Positions 52,801 to 63,392 are shown, numbered from the stretch's first letter. The stretch: DNA of 64,000 nucleotides from Aptenodytes patagonicus (GCF_965638725.1 NC_134952.1:56832065-56896064); one strand, 5' to 3'. A program made the numbers and translations. Notes: a model not told the origin generated them from the letters alone.

Positions 52801-55800
52801 TTTATTTCACTTTTAAATTACTCAATCACCTGTAGGTTTCAAGTCCAAGTTCTTACCAATTCTAGCATCCCTCCTCTTTAAGAGCTGACAATATCAGCAT
52901 AAAATGCAAATGGAGCAGCATTTGTATGCTGTGACATTATTTTTAAAGAATGAGATTAGATGGTGTAGCAGTTACTATTTTAAGGAGGTTCTTCACTATT
53001 GTGAATAGTGTAATAGATTCACTATTGAGAATGCAGCTTTTTGCAGAGAACTTGCAATAAACATGGCCTTATTTGAAGAACAAAGAATGGCTATAATCAA
53101 AATGTTACTAACTGGAAAGAGCTATGGCAAAACAGTTAAAGGCAATGGTAATGTGGGCTTACTGTTAGGAAGTCTGTATCCGAAGCTCTGACAGATTAAG
53201 TGATTTACGCAGCAAGCAGGGGGTTGTTGGCAAAACCAGGATGACTGTTATGACCTCGTATCTTAGTCTAGCATCCTGCCTACCCACCCAGCCAGCCTCC
53301 TGTGCAGGAAGGGAATTTAATGTGTCAAGTGATTCCCTGCAAGCACTAGTAAGTTTAAAGGTTTTAAAAAGGTACTGTGTATTTACAGTTTTCACAGTTG
53401 CATGTAAACAGGCATGATAATGTCTGTAGTCACATCTTCATGAATGCAGTGAAAGCGTAGGTCACATGTAGGTCAGCATTTCAGCTGTAACTATAAAATC
53501 TGTGTTTCAGTTTGTTCTGTATTACATGGTTACTCCCTGACTGGAAAGAAGATCAAGCAGGACAGGAGACACCTGCCTTTGAGGGTTGTCTGACGGTCCT
53601 GTTCTGTTGCTGTCTTGATTTTTCGCCACTTACCATGCATTGCAGAAGGGGTTTAATTACCTGCTGCTTAGAAGAAGTGAAGAGCGTTTTCATTCTTGTT
53701 TTCAGAGATGTAAGAACAAATTGACTCCCACTGTACAGGGATGAGGGAATGGATTTAGGCAAGGTCCAGGTGCCCAAGGTATTGAGGACTCTGAGCAACA
53801 CGACAGAGCCAAGGAAGTGAGACTGGGCAAGTGAATCCAGCAGCAAGTGCCCTTCTAGTTTGCATGGGTGGATTTTTGTAGAAAATACCCATCACAAAGT
53901 CTAAACTATTGAGATGATGCATGTTAGAAATATTTGTCTAGTTTTATCAGCATGGGAGAGTAATTTCTAGCATCTGATTGTTTTCTCATGTGGGCGTGGC
54001 CTGAGTCCTGCCCCCTTCCAAGGAAAACCCCTTACAGGGAGAGTTGCAGAGATCTTGGAGAGGTTATTAGCTCTTATGCCTTTTTAATTTTAGGAAAGGT
54101 AAAGTTAACCATTCCACAAACAGGCAGCTACTGCCAGTTATTTTCTAAGACTGTCTTGCCAGATGACTTAATCCTGGCTCTTTTCCTCTCCAGGAACCTT
54201 AATTGTATTGAAGCATCCCTACCCACGGAAAGTGGAAGAACCTTCCATTTATGAGTCCGTCCGAGTTCACACGGCGATGCAGACGGGAAGGACAGAAAGA
54301 GACCTTGTTCCAAATGCTCCCTCAGTAAGTTGTGTTCTGGTGGGAGGGGTGCTTCTCCTGGCCTGAGTTTAGTATGATTGCTGGAGGGAGCTATGGAATA
54401 ACACCAGTAATTCATCCCTTTGTGGGTTCATAAATACAGGAAGTCTTTGCCTACCAAGACAAAACAAACACAGACTTGCTAAGTACAGTCCCATGACAAA
54501 TAAAGGCTTTTACAATTGTTGTCACCAAGACCTTCAGTGCTGTCACTGGGAAAACATTGTCTGCAGCTGACCTAGGTGATTCTGACCATCCAAACAAGGA
54601 ATATATGAAAGGTTTTCATTCTCCTGTTATCTTCCTTTTAGAATGCCATCTTAGCAGTAACATTATCGGGAATTAAAAAAACCAACCAAACAAAACAAAA
54701 ACCCAGAACCCCCCAAAACACACACCACACAAAACAAACACAACACTTCTCACATCTTTCTGACAACATTCATCAGGCTGTATGCAGCAATACCTATGTC
54801 AGGTTGCACAGTAAGCCCTTGTTTTGCCAAGCACCCTTTAGGGCCAGTGGGAAGTCTCGCTCCCCACAGGTGAGGGGAGGAATACACTAAATAGCAAAAC
54901 CAAGTAACAGCTACAGGATTTACCACATTTTGTCTCACTCAGTGAGTATGAGGATTAGATGACAGGAAACAGATAGTAGTCCTGACAGTCATAAACTCAT
55001 TACTACTTACTATTTTTGCAGTCATCTTTGTTAGAATTATTTTGCCCAGTTAGCAACATACAGCCTCCTTCCTAACTGGGGGGAAGGAAGGAGCATCTCT
55101 GACTTTCTAGGTTGGTTAAAAAGTGACTTTTTGAAAAAAATATTCAAAGATGTGCAACACAGGCAGGGACACATTTGGAAAAAGAAACCCCAAAATGAAG
55201 CGCAGTACAACCAAGTTAATAAGAGTGTCTGTGTCCTGATAGGTACATTACTCAAAAGTTTTTTTTGACATTTTCACACTTGGATTTTACTGTTTTAGAA
55301 TCACCTTGTCTTAAAGCAGGAAGACAACTTGCTGTATTCTGACACTAGACTTAAACCCAAAATAGAGCGATATGACAGAAGAGCTTCCACCTTTTCAGCC
55401 CTAGTAATTTTGAGCACAGTAAAAAGCTGTGTCATGTTAAAAGCCATGCCTTACTGGTGTGAGAAACAAGAGAACATCTTCATATCCATTTGGGCCACCT
55501 GCTCTGACATCTGTGGCTCACTTGGACAGTAATTAGAGACTTTAAATCCCTTGTAACTCATATCTAAGTGAGACAGGTGGTTTCTCGAGAACAGTATTGC
55601 TCAGAACAGAGAGGAAAGTATTTTAATTACATACTGTATTTTTTGAGAAAGAGGAAGAGTTACATTAATACGGGTTAATGACGTTAATAAAAGAACCACT
55701 TCTGATGTGTCTCACAACCAGCCCTTCATGGCTGAGTTCCATTTTAACCTCCAAAAAAACTTGACTCCCACATACAACCAATAAAAAGGGAATTTTTTTA

Positions 55801-58800
55801 AAGAGCAAGTAGTAATTAACTTGGCAAGAATTTGGTTTTCAGAGGTCTGCAGTCTCACAACTAGGTCCCTACACAGAGTTTCAGTATCTGAGAAGTCATA
55901 AGGTCCCAACGTCACTCCTGGTGGCAGAGAAACAGTTCAAAAAACAATTTGTCAATAAGCACATTGAATGTAACAGGTTTTTCCTCTCAAGCATGTGGCT
56001 GTTTGAGAGAAGAGAATGCCTAAGTAAAACACCACTTTCCCCCCCGCTTGCATTTCAAGAGCGATTTCTGTCAATAATTCCACTGTCAGCTAAACCCCAG
56101 GTGCTCCTGGTTACAACATGTACTGAGGCAACCATCTAACTTTACTAAATAAACTGGAACTACAACTATTGTGCTGCGTTTAGTTGAGGAGATGCAGGCC
56201 AGAAGCTTGCTGAGGGAGGCACGGTCTAAGAAATTACCGTTAGAGCCAGCGCAGGTCCATGTTTACCCTAATGGTGGATCCAGCCTTGTCAGGGGAGCAC
56301 AGGAGTGAGGACAGGGCAAGTGGCCATGGGAAGTTTCCCCAAGAACAGGCCGCTTTTCCATCTTCCAGATGTAGGCAAAGAGGGGGATGTGGCAAATAGA
56401 AGCAGGGCTCAGTCTCTAACCCTGATCCCTTTCCTTGTTACTTCACAGCTTGGTACAAAAGAAGGATATTTGATAAAACAAGGCAAAATAGTCAAGGTAA
56501 GGAAAACTCGTACTCCTTGCTTCCACTCTGCAGTCACCCGCAGAAGCTGGAGACAATGCGGAGCTGAAATAGCTCCACCTGCATTCCCCTGCAGAGAGGA
56601 ACAGTTTGTGTTTTGAGCAACAAGAAAGCACGACTGTAAACCAGGGCAAGTCAACAGCTTTAAAGGTTCTTCTTTCCTAAGAAGCATTACACTGAATTCT
56701 CACAAGACAATTACCATCCGTTCTTGATCTTTCAGAATTGGAAGACAAGGTGGTTTACACTGCATAGGAATGAACTTAAGTATTTCAAAGACCAGACAGT
56801 AAGTAGCAAACACCAGTTCTACTCTTTAAACCTCTACAGAGGCAGCTGCAGCCTCCTCCTATCTCTGGCTTCTCACATCTGTATCACAGCTTCCCAAGCT
56901 AAAGCTTCCTATACTGTTAGAGGGGTCAGACTTTTCAAATAAAGTCAGACAAGAGAAAGTTAGTAAGTTTTACAGCTGGAAAACATTTACTGTGCCCTGT
57001 CAGTCTTACCTACTAGGCAGAGTCGTCGTTTACAGTGCATTTTTTTGGTTGTTTGCTTCAGTGGATTTTAAGCTAACAGCACAACACAGCTTTTATCGGT
57101 AGCTTTGACACACAACCTAACAGGCAGTGGTGCTATTAAAATATTTCTGCAAATACTAGTAGTATATTTTGCATTCCTTGATTTCATCCTTTTATTTCAA
57201 GTGGTTGCACAGTATACATAGAAAAAAACATTCCTTTAAAGACATCGTCCTTCCTAGCACTCTGACATAGATTAACCTGCTGCATCTGGGAAAATGTGTG
57301 TCCTTACAGTTGCTGTTCCATTTCTATCTTAAACTGAGTAAAAATAAGACATACACCTAGAGTTTCTCCACCCTTAAAATACTCCAGTTTGGGTTCCTTC
57401 GTAAACACAGCCAAACTGTTTACCTCTGCACCTCTGCCAAGCCCTATTTCAAGCATCTAACAGATTTTAACACAACGGCAGACACAACTGCTCTCTCTCA
57501 CCAAACATTACCATTTATAAATGGTTATGTATTTACGGGACCTTCCATCAGTTTTCATTTCAGTTCAAGCCAACTTGAATTAAGTTTCCAGGATAACATT
57601 TCAAAGGGCAGCACTCCAAACATTTGAGTAGCATTTGTGACTTACCAGGCGAGAAGGTGTCTTTGTCAGGAATGTGGCCCCCTCCCAGGCAGCGTGGGTG
57701 TCTCCTGGCACTCCCATTGTTGCTGTGGGGTTACAGATACCTACGGGTGAGCAACTTGCTGCTGGCCCTGGGATGGCATTTGCTAGCACACCTCAGCACA
57801 AGTTGCTTTCTTCTAGTGTAGTGCGTAACTAACAGCCACTGAGCCAGATGAGAACATAAGGAAAGGTGAGAAAGCACAGACACCTCCATACGCCTGATAA
57901 AGGACCATGAGAACAGCTAAGGGTGTTTGGGCAGAGAGCAAGCTGTTCTTCTACTTCAGCTGCCTCTTCCGAGGTGCTCAACAGTGTGAGGCTGAAACAA
58001 ATCAAAGAAGAACTGTCATGCCTAGGGAGAATGAAACTCGTAAGGGAGATGCGTTGAAGTCATACACAGACAGTGCACATCCCCACACTTGAGCACTCCT
58101 GGGCCTGTCCCAAGAAACTTAAGATATATACACACACTGCTCATGCAGCCAGACTCATCACTTCTGCTACAAGCACTACTTAAGCTTTGCTTCTGCATTT
58201 TTTCCTACCCAGCTTCATCCTTTTAAAGCACTTAGAATTAATTAAATCCCCAACGGCTGGCTAGGCCTGATAAGACCTATAACCAATCCCTTGTCTCTGT
58301 AAACCTTAGCTGGAAGTGATACCAGATTTGCTGCTGTGTCAGTTACATTATAATGCATTGACCAAGCCCTCAGCAGTCTGCATCTAGCTCAAACTTTCCT
58401 GCAGTAGAGATCTCCTCTGTTGTTTGTCTAGATCTGAACTGACTGTCCTGTTTTTTTTATGTTTAGCTCAATTCATATCATGTTAGCACTGATGTTACGT
58501 TTGCTAGTTTGGGTTTACGGTGTTACAGCTGTTGTACCTATGCCTGGAAAAACCTAGTGTGCCTGTAAAGGTCTAGACGCACTGAAGATGAACCGAGCTA
58601 GCCCTATCTTCTGTTTTCATGTGTTTCCATTTTAAAACCATTTTCAAGGCCACAGAACCGATTCGGGCACTTGACTTAACTGAATGCTCAGCTGTGCAAT
58701 TTGACTATTCCCAGGAAAGAGTCAACTGTTTCTGGTAAGTTGCTGTACTTTCTCCACCTTGCTGGGAAGGTCAAAATAGCCAGGGAAGTTTGAAATGTAG

Positions 58801-59949
58801 CCACTGGGTGCTTCTGAAAGCTCCCTTGCCGGTTGTGACCCTGCTCTTCCTCTAACTCACGAATCTGTTTCTGTCAGCCAGCCTCTGTCAGTCCTGCACG
58901 GCTTTGCCAAATTACTGCTGGCAAAAATTTTCTGTCTTGGCGAGGAGGAAGGGTGTAGGCCTATGTGTAGCGGGCATTTCTTTTCCTAATTCTGTAAGCA
59001 TGTATAATCATCACCTAGACCCATGGAACTTAGGTATGGTCCAGTTCCCAGTTCAGACATTGCTGCGGGTCACACAGTAACCGCTTCTGTGCCCAGACGT
59101 GGGTCTTTTGTCCTCATGGGCCTGGGGCAGCATCTCCCCAAGCTGTAAACTACTGTCAATGCGAGCGTGCTTGTTTACAAACCATTCTTGGCTAACCTCC
59201 CTCCTGGTGACTGAATGGGAGGATGGCCTCCCTGCCCTGCTCTGCCTAAACAACTGTTGGTGCAGGCCAGCTGGGTTCGGTTTGAGGAAGAACTACCAGT
59301 TGTTCTAGCAATTTAAGAAATAGTTTTAATTGTTTACTTACAGTTTAGTGTTCCCACTAAGGACATACTACCTGTGCGCGAAAACTGGAATAGAAGCTGA
59401 TGAGTGGATTAAAATACTGCGATGGAAACTGGTAAGATGATGTGCAGTGTTACATGGCAGTACACCTCAGGCAGCAGTACCCTTGGTACTGCCATCATAA
59501 ACCCCCCAATATTGTAGCACCAAGTGCTACAGTTCTTGGTATCTGCAAGAAGGGAGTACTTGTTCTGGCTTCCAGGCCAACTAGACTGGAATACGTAGTT
59601 TTCGCATAATGTATATGCCTGCAAACCCACTTTAGCATTTTTGGGATGCACTTTTAACACACATACTCATTAGGAGGAAGAAATTACTTCCATCTTTAAG
59701 GATGTCATCGTGTAGAGGGTAGACAATATGGAGCATCAGCACGGACCGCATGTGTTGGGTCATGAAGGAAGCAATGAGAAGAGAATGTAAAGGCTTGAAA
59801 GCGTTACTTCCTTAAAAATATCAGTATTTGGGTTGGTCGTACTCACCCACATCCACATGCATGCAGACAAACAGTAATGGATTGTCTTTCTGTTCTAGTC
59901 ACAAATACGGAAGCAACTGGAGCAGCATAATGCCACCCTCAGTTCCTAG
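37628..59949 (+). CDS. DAPP1: DAPP1 (BAM32), complete nine-exon coding span
   Basis: Joining nine exons (37628-37689, 46659-46781, 50060-50193, 54194-54324, 56449-56496, 56736-56798, 58649-58734, 59344-59431, 59899-59949) gives 786 bases: 261 residues plus TAG. Every intron is GT-AG and the phases match at each junction. The SH2 domain runs from about W22 to residue 118 (GWYHDNLTRHAAEALLLSNG at its start), with the phosphotyrosine-binding arginine R48 in GSYLLRKS. The linker keeps SIYESV with Y126, equivalent to human Tyr139, the Src-family phosphorylation site. The PH domain spans about 152-245, with basic residues K160, K169 and R171 in KNWKTRWF and the invariant W237. DAPP1 binds PI(3,4,5)P3/PI(3,4)P2 and links PI3-kinase to B-cell receptor signalling at the plasma membrane. 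It is 19 residues shorter than the 280-residue human protein as I remember it: 13 fewer before the SH2 domain and 6 fewer at the C-terminus. Confidence 0.95.
37690..46658 (+). other. DAPP1: DAPP1 intron 1 (9.0 kb)
   Basis: Donor GTAAGC, acceptor CTTCCCAG. It holds no further exon I can support. Visible contents are A-rich tracts near 39065-39091 and 39882, a T run at 40127-40140, a G/T-rich tract at 44696-44742 and unrecognised open frames, the longest on the minus strand at 40392-40892 (166 codons). Confidence 0.85.
44696..44742 (+). repeat. G/T-rich low-complexity tract
   Basis: Repeated GGTTTT, GTTG and GGTTGG words cover about 45 bases with no A or C except at the margins. The tract resembles the reverse complement of the A/C-rich tract in intron 4. 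Confidence 0.7.
46659..46781 (+). CDS. DAPP1: DAPP1 coding exon 2 (SH2, first half)
   Basis: It follows acceptor CTTCCCAG and encodes WYHDNLTRHAAEALLLSNGQ onward to NLYSLSV, ending AG before donor GTAGAG. It carries R48, the FLVR-type arginine that contacts phosphotyrosine. It is nearly identical to human except around KSNERENL, where human has DSNETTGL. Confidence 0.95.
46782..50059 (+). other. DAPP1: DAPP1 intron 2 (3.3 kb)
   Basis: Donor GTAGAG, a weaker match than the others, and acceptor TTATTTTAG with a good pyrimidine tract. A/T-rich for much of its length (48120-48700). A pair of opposed open frames near 47743-48117 shows no recognisable motif. Confidence 0.85.
50060..50193 (+). CDS. 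DAPP1: DAPP1 coding exon 3 (SH2, second half)
   Basis: It encodes GKDSVKHFHVEHTGTSFKFG, then FNEFSSLKELVMHFANQPLI and GSETG, the second half of the SH2 domain, ending one base into a codon before donor GTAAGG. H69 in KHFHV is at the position of the conserved SH2 betaD histidine. Confidence 0.96.
51740..51812 (+). repeat. MIR-like ancient SINE fragment
   Basis: GGGTCACACAGCAGGTTGGC, then AGAAGGGCCAGCAACAGAGT and CTGATTTCTT, matches in order the MIR segment GGTCACACAGCTAGTAAGTG, GCAGAGCCAGGATTCGAACC, CAGGTCT. Diverged, plus orientation. Confidence 0.5.
52988..53030. repeat. Short hairpin cluster, CACTATT/AATAGTG
   Basis: CACTATT (52994-53000) and AATAGTG (53004-53010) are perfect inverted arms around GTG, and TTCACTATTG recurs about 25 bases on. 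It is a local structure in intron 3 without flanking target-site duplications that I can see. Confidence 0.6.
53190..53290 (+). repeat. MIR-like ancient SINE fragment
   Basis: GATTAAGTGATTTACGCAGC, later GTTGGCAAAACCAGGATGAC, then GACCTCGTATCTTAGTCTAG and CATCCTGCCTACCC, keeps the order of the MIR consensus (GGTTAAGTGACTTGCCCAAG, GGCAGAGCCAGGA, CCTCTGACTCCAGTCCAGTG, CTCTTTCCACC). Confidence 0.55.
54194..54324 (+). CDS. DAPP1: DAPP1 coding exon 4 (SH2-PH linker)
   Basis: It encodes GTLIVLKHPYPRKVEEPSIY, then ESVRVHTAMQTGRTERDLVP and NAPS, ending on a whole codon before donor GTAAGT. It carries Y126 in SIYESV, the counterpart of human Tyr139, which is phosphorylated by Src-family kinases after B-cell receptor stimulation. 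Confidence 0.96.
54325..56448 (+). other. DAPP1: DAPP1 intron 4 (2.1 kb)
   Basis: Donor GTAAGT, acceptor TACTTCACAG. It contains an A/C-rich low-complexity tract at 54672-54745 and no recognised exon. Confidence 0.88.
54672..54745 (+). repeat. A/C-rich low-complexity tract
   Basis: About 70 bases made almost only of A and C (AACCAACCAAACAAAACAAA-type words). No tail of a recognised retroelement is attached. Confidence 0.8.
56449..56496 (+). CDS. DAPP1: DAPP1 coding exon 5 (PH domain start)
   Basis: A 48-base exon encodes LGTKEGYLIKQGKIVK between acceptor CTTCACAG and donor GTAAGG. It supplies strand beta1 and the first basic residues (K160, K163, K166) of the phosphoinositide pocket. Confidence 0.95.
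56736..56798 (+). CDS. DAPP1: DAPP1 coding exon 6 (PH domain)
   Basis: A 63-base exon encodes NWKTRWFTLHRNELKYFKDQ plus T between acceptor CTTTCAG and donor GTAAGT. It carries the WKTRWF signature, with the basic residues of 3-phosphoinositide-binding PH domains. It lies only 239 bases after exon 5. Confidence 0.95.
56799..58648 (+). other. DAPP1: DAPP1 intron 6 (1.85 kb)
   Basis: Donor GTAAGT, acceptor ATTTTCAAG. Nothing beyond ordinary intronic sequence was recognised. Confidence 0.88.
58649..58734 (+). CDS. DAPP1: DAPP1 coding exon 7 (PH domain)
   Basis: It encodes ATEPIRALDLTECSAVQFDY then SQERVNCF, with a split Cys codon before donor GTAAGT. Human reads SPEPIRILDLTECSAVQFDY, so the core is highly conserved while the exon's first residues vary. 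Confidence 0.96.
58735..59343 (+). other. DAPP1: DAPP1 intron 7 (0.6 kb)
   Basis: Donor GTAAGT, acceptor TTACTTACAG. Near 59070-59100, GGGTCACACAGTAACCG resembles the MIR core word GGTCACACAGCTAG, but too little is left for a firm call. Confidence 0.85.
59344..59431 (+). CDS. DAPP1: DAPP1 coding exon 8 (PH domain end)
   Basis: It completes the split Cys codon and encodes LVFPLRTYYLCAKTGIEADE then WIKILRWKL before donor GTAAGA. It includes the C-terminal helix of the PH domain with invariant W237. Confidence 0.96.
59899..59949 (+). CDS. DAPP1: DAPP1 coding exon 9 (C-terminus and stop)
   Basis: After acceptor TGTTCTAG it encodes SQIRKQLEQHNATLSS and TAG. The first seven residues equal human (SQIRKQL). 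The rest is unlike the human tail (NQGEGTIRSRSFIFK) and six residues shorter. The acceptor, frame and shared heptad make the exon secure; the tail looks like lineage divergence. Confidence 0.9.
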   Translation, partial: SQIRKQLEQHNATLSS

Positions 59950-60940
59950 CTGCACCTCCAATACTTCTGCTCCATTGGCAGGAATTGCCTCTTTGCCAAA
60001 GGGAGGGCATCGCTTACAAGAGGACGGTTTCACACGTCTCCGTTACTCACAGTGGGCACGCATGCGCATGTATGCCCACGCACAGACGCTTGCATCCAGC
60101 TCTGCACACAGAGGATTCGTACAGCTGAGCGCTCTTGGGCTGTTGAGTCACGTGTGGAGGCGGTTGCAAGATCAGAGTGTCAGTTTGATATGCATGGTGT
60201 ATGCCTGTAATGCACTTAATTCAAACACCTGTTAACTAATCACAGAAGTAGTCACCGTTTAAAACTTTTGTGGTTATGCAGAGCACTCTCGATAATTTAT
60301 TGCAAGCTCCATCACAACTAACCATTAGCAGCATATTCTGTAACCTTGAGCCTGTTATTTAAAACTGGTCCTTTCTGGAAACATTTAATATTTCTTTTGC
60401 ATTACCTGTTTAGGCTCTAAACCAAAAGAAAAATGACAGAGGTAATTACATTTTTGTAAATAGCATCTATACTACAATCCAGAGAATATTTCAAGGCCCT
60501 TCTCAAGGTGATGGATGAGTAACACTTAGTTCTGGTCAAATATGTTTTTGTATGGTTTAGATTCATACCACAGTGATGGCTACAAGTGAATGTTTGTTTC
60601 AGACAGCATCTATAGGTAACGGTGAGCAGCATCATGCGAGCATGCTTGTTTACAAACTAGGATTATGAGAAACAGGCAGCTGGTTCCCGGCACGCATATG
60701 ACAGAGCTGCCGTGGGACCTTAAGGATGGGTGACAGGACTCTGCAGAAATCTTTGCCTGTGGCAGCCACCAGCGTTGTTAGTAGCGTTATGAGTTGGGCC
60801 CCCTACAGTCCCCCTTGAAAATGGGCTGGATTTTGTATTTTTTCCTCACGCAGAGAACTCAAAACAAGGTTTTGTCCAGAACTGTGTTTAGAATTAAGCA
60901 CTGCTTGCTTTATATTAAACAAAAAACACCACATACACTA
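59950..60940 (+). other. DAPP1: DAPP1 3' UTR (approximate)
   Basis: No AATAAA is seen between the stop and 60914. The variant signal ATTAAA at 60914-60919 is the first plausible poly(A) signal in the plus direction, giving a UTR of about 1 kb. The end point is an estimate. A longer UTR would begin to overlap the tail of LAMTOR3. Confidence 0.45.
60914..60919 (+). terminator. DAPP1: Candidate DAPP1 poly(A) signal, ATTAAA
   Basis: This is the commonest variant hexamer and the first on the plus strand after the DAPP1 stop, followed by an A/C-rich stretch. Not proven without transcript ends. Confidence 0.35.
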
Positions 60941-61423
60941 AAAATACGAATTTAAAAGAATACATCTTCTACATAACCTGATGTAAATTTCCATCTGTAT
61001 TTTGGAAGACTCATACACACTGAACAGTGTTGTGGCTCGCTACAGAGTTGAGAAGCAGAATCCAGTACTTTGGTGCTGTAGTCAAAACAGATGTTACATT
61101 TTGGAAGCAAAGTTTGACACACTGGAGGGTCCCAAGACCAGCTTGGCCTGACCTCAAGGCTGACCCAGCTGCAAGACCCCCCGAGCAATCCTGCTCCTCC
61201 TGCAGGGGTGGGGGCCCATCACCCTGCATAACAGTCAAGTTTCTGCTGAAACTGTGTGCAAACCTCCCCCACTATGCAAATGCTGCAGCACAGGGCTTAG
61301 TATTGCTCACACAGCAGGTCAGCGTTCAATAGATGCCTTTACTGTGAGAAGACTGACGAAGAGCAGGGGGAAAAACATACCAGAAGAAGAAAGAAAATCT
61401 AGATTTGGAGACAGGAATAGCAT

Positions 61424-61429
61424 TTTATT
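61424..61429 (-). terminator. LAMTOR3: Candidate distal LAMTOR3 poly(A) signal
   Basis: A single AATAAA on the minus strand. If used, it lengthens the LAMTOR3 3' UTR by about 1.1 kb and brings its end within 500 bases of the candidate DAPP1 end. Confidence 0.3.
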
Positions 61430-61648
61430 TCAACTTAGAAATTCAAAATATTTGTAAATATTTTTATACAGACTGTTTTCTGAAAAAAATGTCATTATAA
61501 AACTACCAAAGGTCTTCTGTATTCCTGTGCTGTATTGCTAAAGCTTTGTCCTCTTTTTTCCTTTAAAGAAGTGGTTTAACAAACGGGCATCTCCCGTTTA
61601 GTTAAAAAGCTTTGATGAGTTTGTGTGACAGAGAGGCAGCGTAAAGGG

Positions 61649-61668
61649 AAGAGAGAGAGAGAGAGAGA
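61649..61668 (+). repeat. (GA)n microsatellite
   Basis: About ten GA units on the plus strand. Confidence 0.9.
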
Positions 61669-62549
61669 ATGTTCTCTAACAGCATTACTGTTCCGTGAAA
61701 ATGGCTTGGAAATGAGGCTTGAAGCGTAACCACAAAAGCAGCCTTCCCTTTTTCACACAACTGGCTGTGTTACAAAACGTCAGAAGCGAGTTCAGCACAT
61801 GGTGTCACGAACTGAAGCCAGTAAAAGAAATGGCGCTTGGCCGGCCTAGGAGGCAGTCACAGACAGACGAGTTGAACAGAAGCTAACAGCAAGGGTAGGC
61901 CTCAGATGGAACACAAATGCTTTTTGCCAGAAATACACGCAGAGACACCTTGGGACTCAGTTTCTAGCTGCTTCTGTAATGACCAGCAACAGAAAGCTCA
62001 AGCCAGGAGCTCAGTTTAAATGGAAAAGGGTTAACTGACAACTTTTAATCTCCAATAGAGTTTTTGAGCCAAGAATTCCCAGTCCTCATTTCCAGCACCA
62101 CTGTTTACCCCCCATCCTGCCTGATGCTGAAGATGGGTGAGGTATAAATGAGGGGCAGTGGCACCCCCTTCCCCAGCGGGAGGCATAGACCTGCCAAGAG
62201 CTCTCCCTTAGACCAGCAGCGCTTGGTTTTGGCGCTGGAAGTCTACACTGCAGCCATCACAAGCGGAATATGGGAGGGAACGAGGTGGGGCAAAGAGCAC
62301 GGGATCGATCCCCAGCAACAGGAAGCCAGTTGGCACCAAGTTCTGCATCTCTGCATTGGCACAGGACTTGGTATCCTTATCACCCAATTGGGAGATACAC
62401 TGGTTAGTTTTCAGCCTGTAAACTCGTGGGTTTTGTACATTTACAAATAATTAAGAGACCTGTTCTCTCCACAGAAAAGCTGATATTCTGTAGAGTATTA
62501 TGGTGCAACAGAAGAGTGGACCAGGCTCTGTCATTTAAAAATACTGTAT

Positions 62550-62565
62550 TTTATTTATATTTATT
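62550..62565 (-). terminator. LAMTOR3: Candidate LAMTOR3 poly(A) signals (two AATAAA)
   Basis: Two AATAAA hexamers, ten bases apart, sit in an A/U-rich segment (AAATA repeats on the minus strand) about 750 bases after the stop codon. Confidence 0.45.
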
Positions 62566-63315
62566 TACTTAGGAAAAACCTAAGGGTAAATGAGCTGAGA
62601 GTGTCACCAGTGATGAACCCACACGACAACTACGAGACGTGAGATCTCACAACCATATTACACAAAAACCCCATGATAAAGTGAGACATTGTTCGGGTGC
62701 TTTTATCTGGGCATCAGGAAAACCCCTAAAGCAACAGCTTTCGTAGAAATAGCTTTCTTCTTAGTGGAAGCAGGACGCAGCTAGCATCCAGATTAGTAGC
62801 ATTCCTTTGCCAAAGTATCACCCACGTAAGAAAGCTGGGATATTTATTCATTGTACCAACACATCACTGCTAGTAAACTTGCTCTCACAATACTCTTTCA
62901 ACCACATCTTTGATAACACCATACAACCGATCTGCTTTCCAACACGTAGTGGTAGCTGGCCTGAGGATAAACCCCACTGCGTGCCCGGTTCCCTGTAAAG
63001 CAAGAGATCTGTGGGTTGCTCATTTGAGCCAACAGCATCGTGCCGATCTGGCTCAGCTGGCTGAGCTAAACTCCATGGGAGCTATTTTGGTGGTCTCTCC
63101 AGTACTGCACAATACAAGAAGCATGGCCTAAAGTAACACCCATCTACAACACACTAGTAGATCATTTCAGATTCAGTACTATGTACAATTTACTCTTACT
63201 TAGTATACTAAGGAGCTGTGGTATTTCTTCTGAGACATGTTATTTGACTGAGGATTATTGAATCTTTTGTCCACTGGGCTGCAGAGGGATGCTGCACTCC
63301 GGCTATACCATCAGG

Positions 63316-63389
63316 TTAAGAAACTTCAACAACCTGCCTCAGTTCTTCAAACAGGGGGGTGAGCTCCTTCTCTAAACTTACAATCAGCC
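63316..63389 (-). CDS. LAMTOR3: LAMTOR3 (MP1, Ragulator subunit), last coding exon only
   Basis: Read on the minus strand, after a TTTCCAG acceptor (the CAG lies at 63392-63390), the exon completes a Gly codon and encodes LIVSLEKELTPLFEELRQVV then EVS and TAA (63318-63316). Human LAMTOR3 ends LIVSLEKELAPLFEELRQVV-EVS, so there is one difference. The 124-residue protein is a roadblock-fold scaffold that pairs with LAMTOR2 in the Ragulator complex on late endosomes and lysosomes, where it supports Rag GTPase/mTORC1 and MEK1-ERK signalling. Upstream exons are not found before 64000 and should lie beyond the right edge. The gene is convergent with DAPP1, as in human. Confidence 0.96.
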
Positions 63390-63392
63390 CTG

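Larger units (their letters stand above)
50194..54193 (+). other. DAPP1: DAPP1 intron 3 (4.0 kb)
   Basis: Donor GTAAGG, acceptor CCTCTCCAG. It contains two MIR-like fragments and a small hairpin cluster, listed separately. No further exon is recognised. Confidence 0.88.
61424..63315 (-). other. LAMTOR3: LAMTOR3 3' UTR (longest likely extent)
   Basis: Downstream of the LAMTOR3 stop the minus strand carries AATAAA at 62565-62560 and 62555-62550, giving a UTR of about 0.75 kb, and another at 61429-61424, giving about 1.9 kb. The region has no competing gene. A (GA)n microsatellite lies at 61649-61668. Alternative polyadenylation is possible. Confidence 0.5.
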
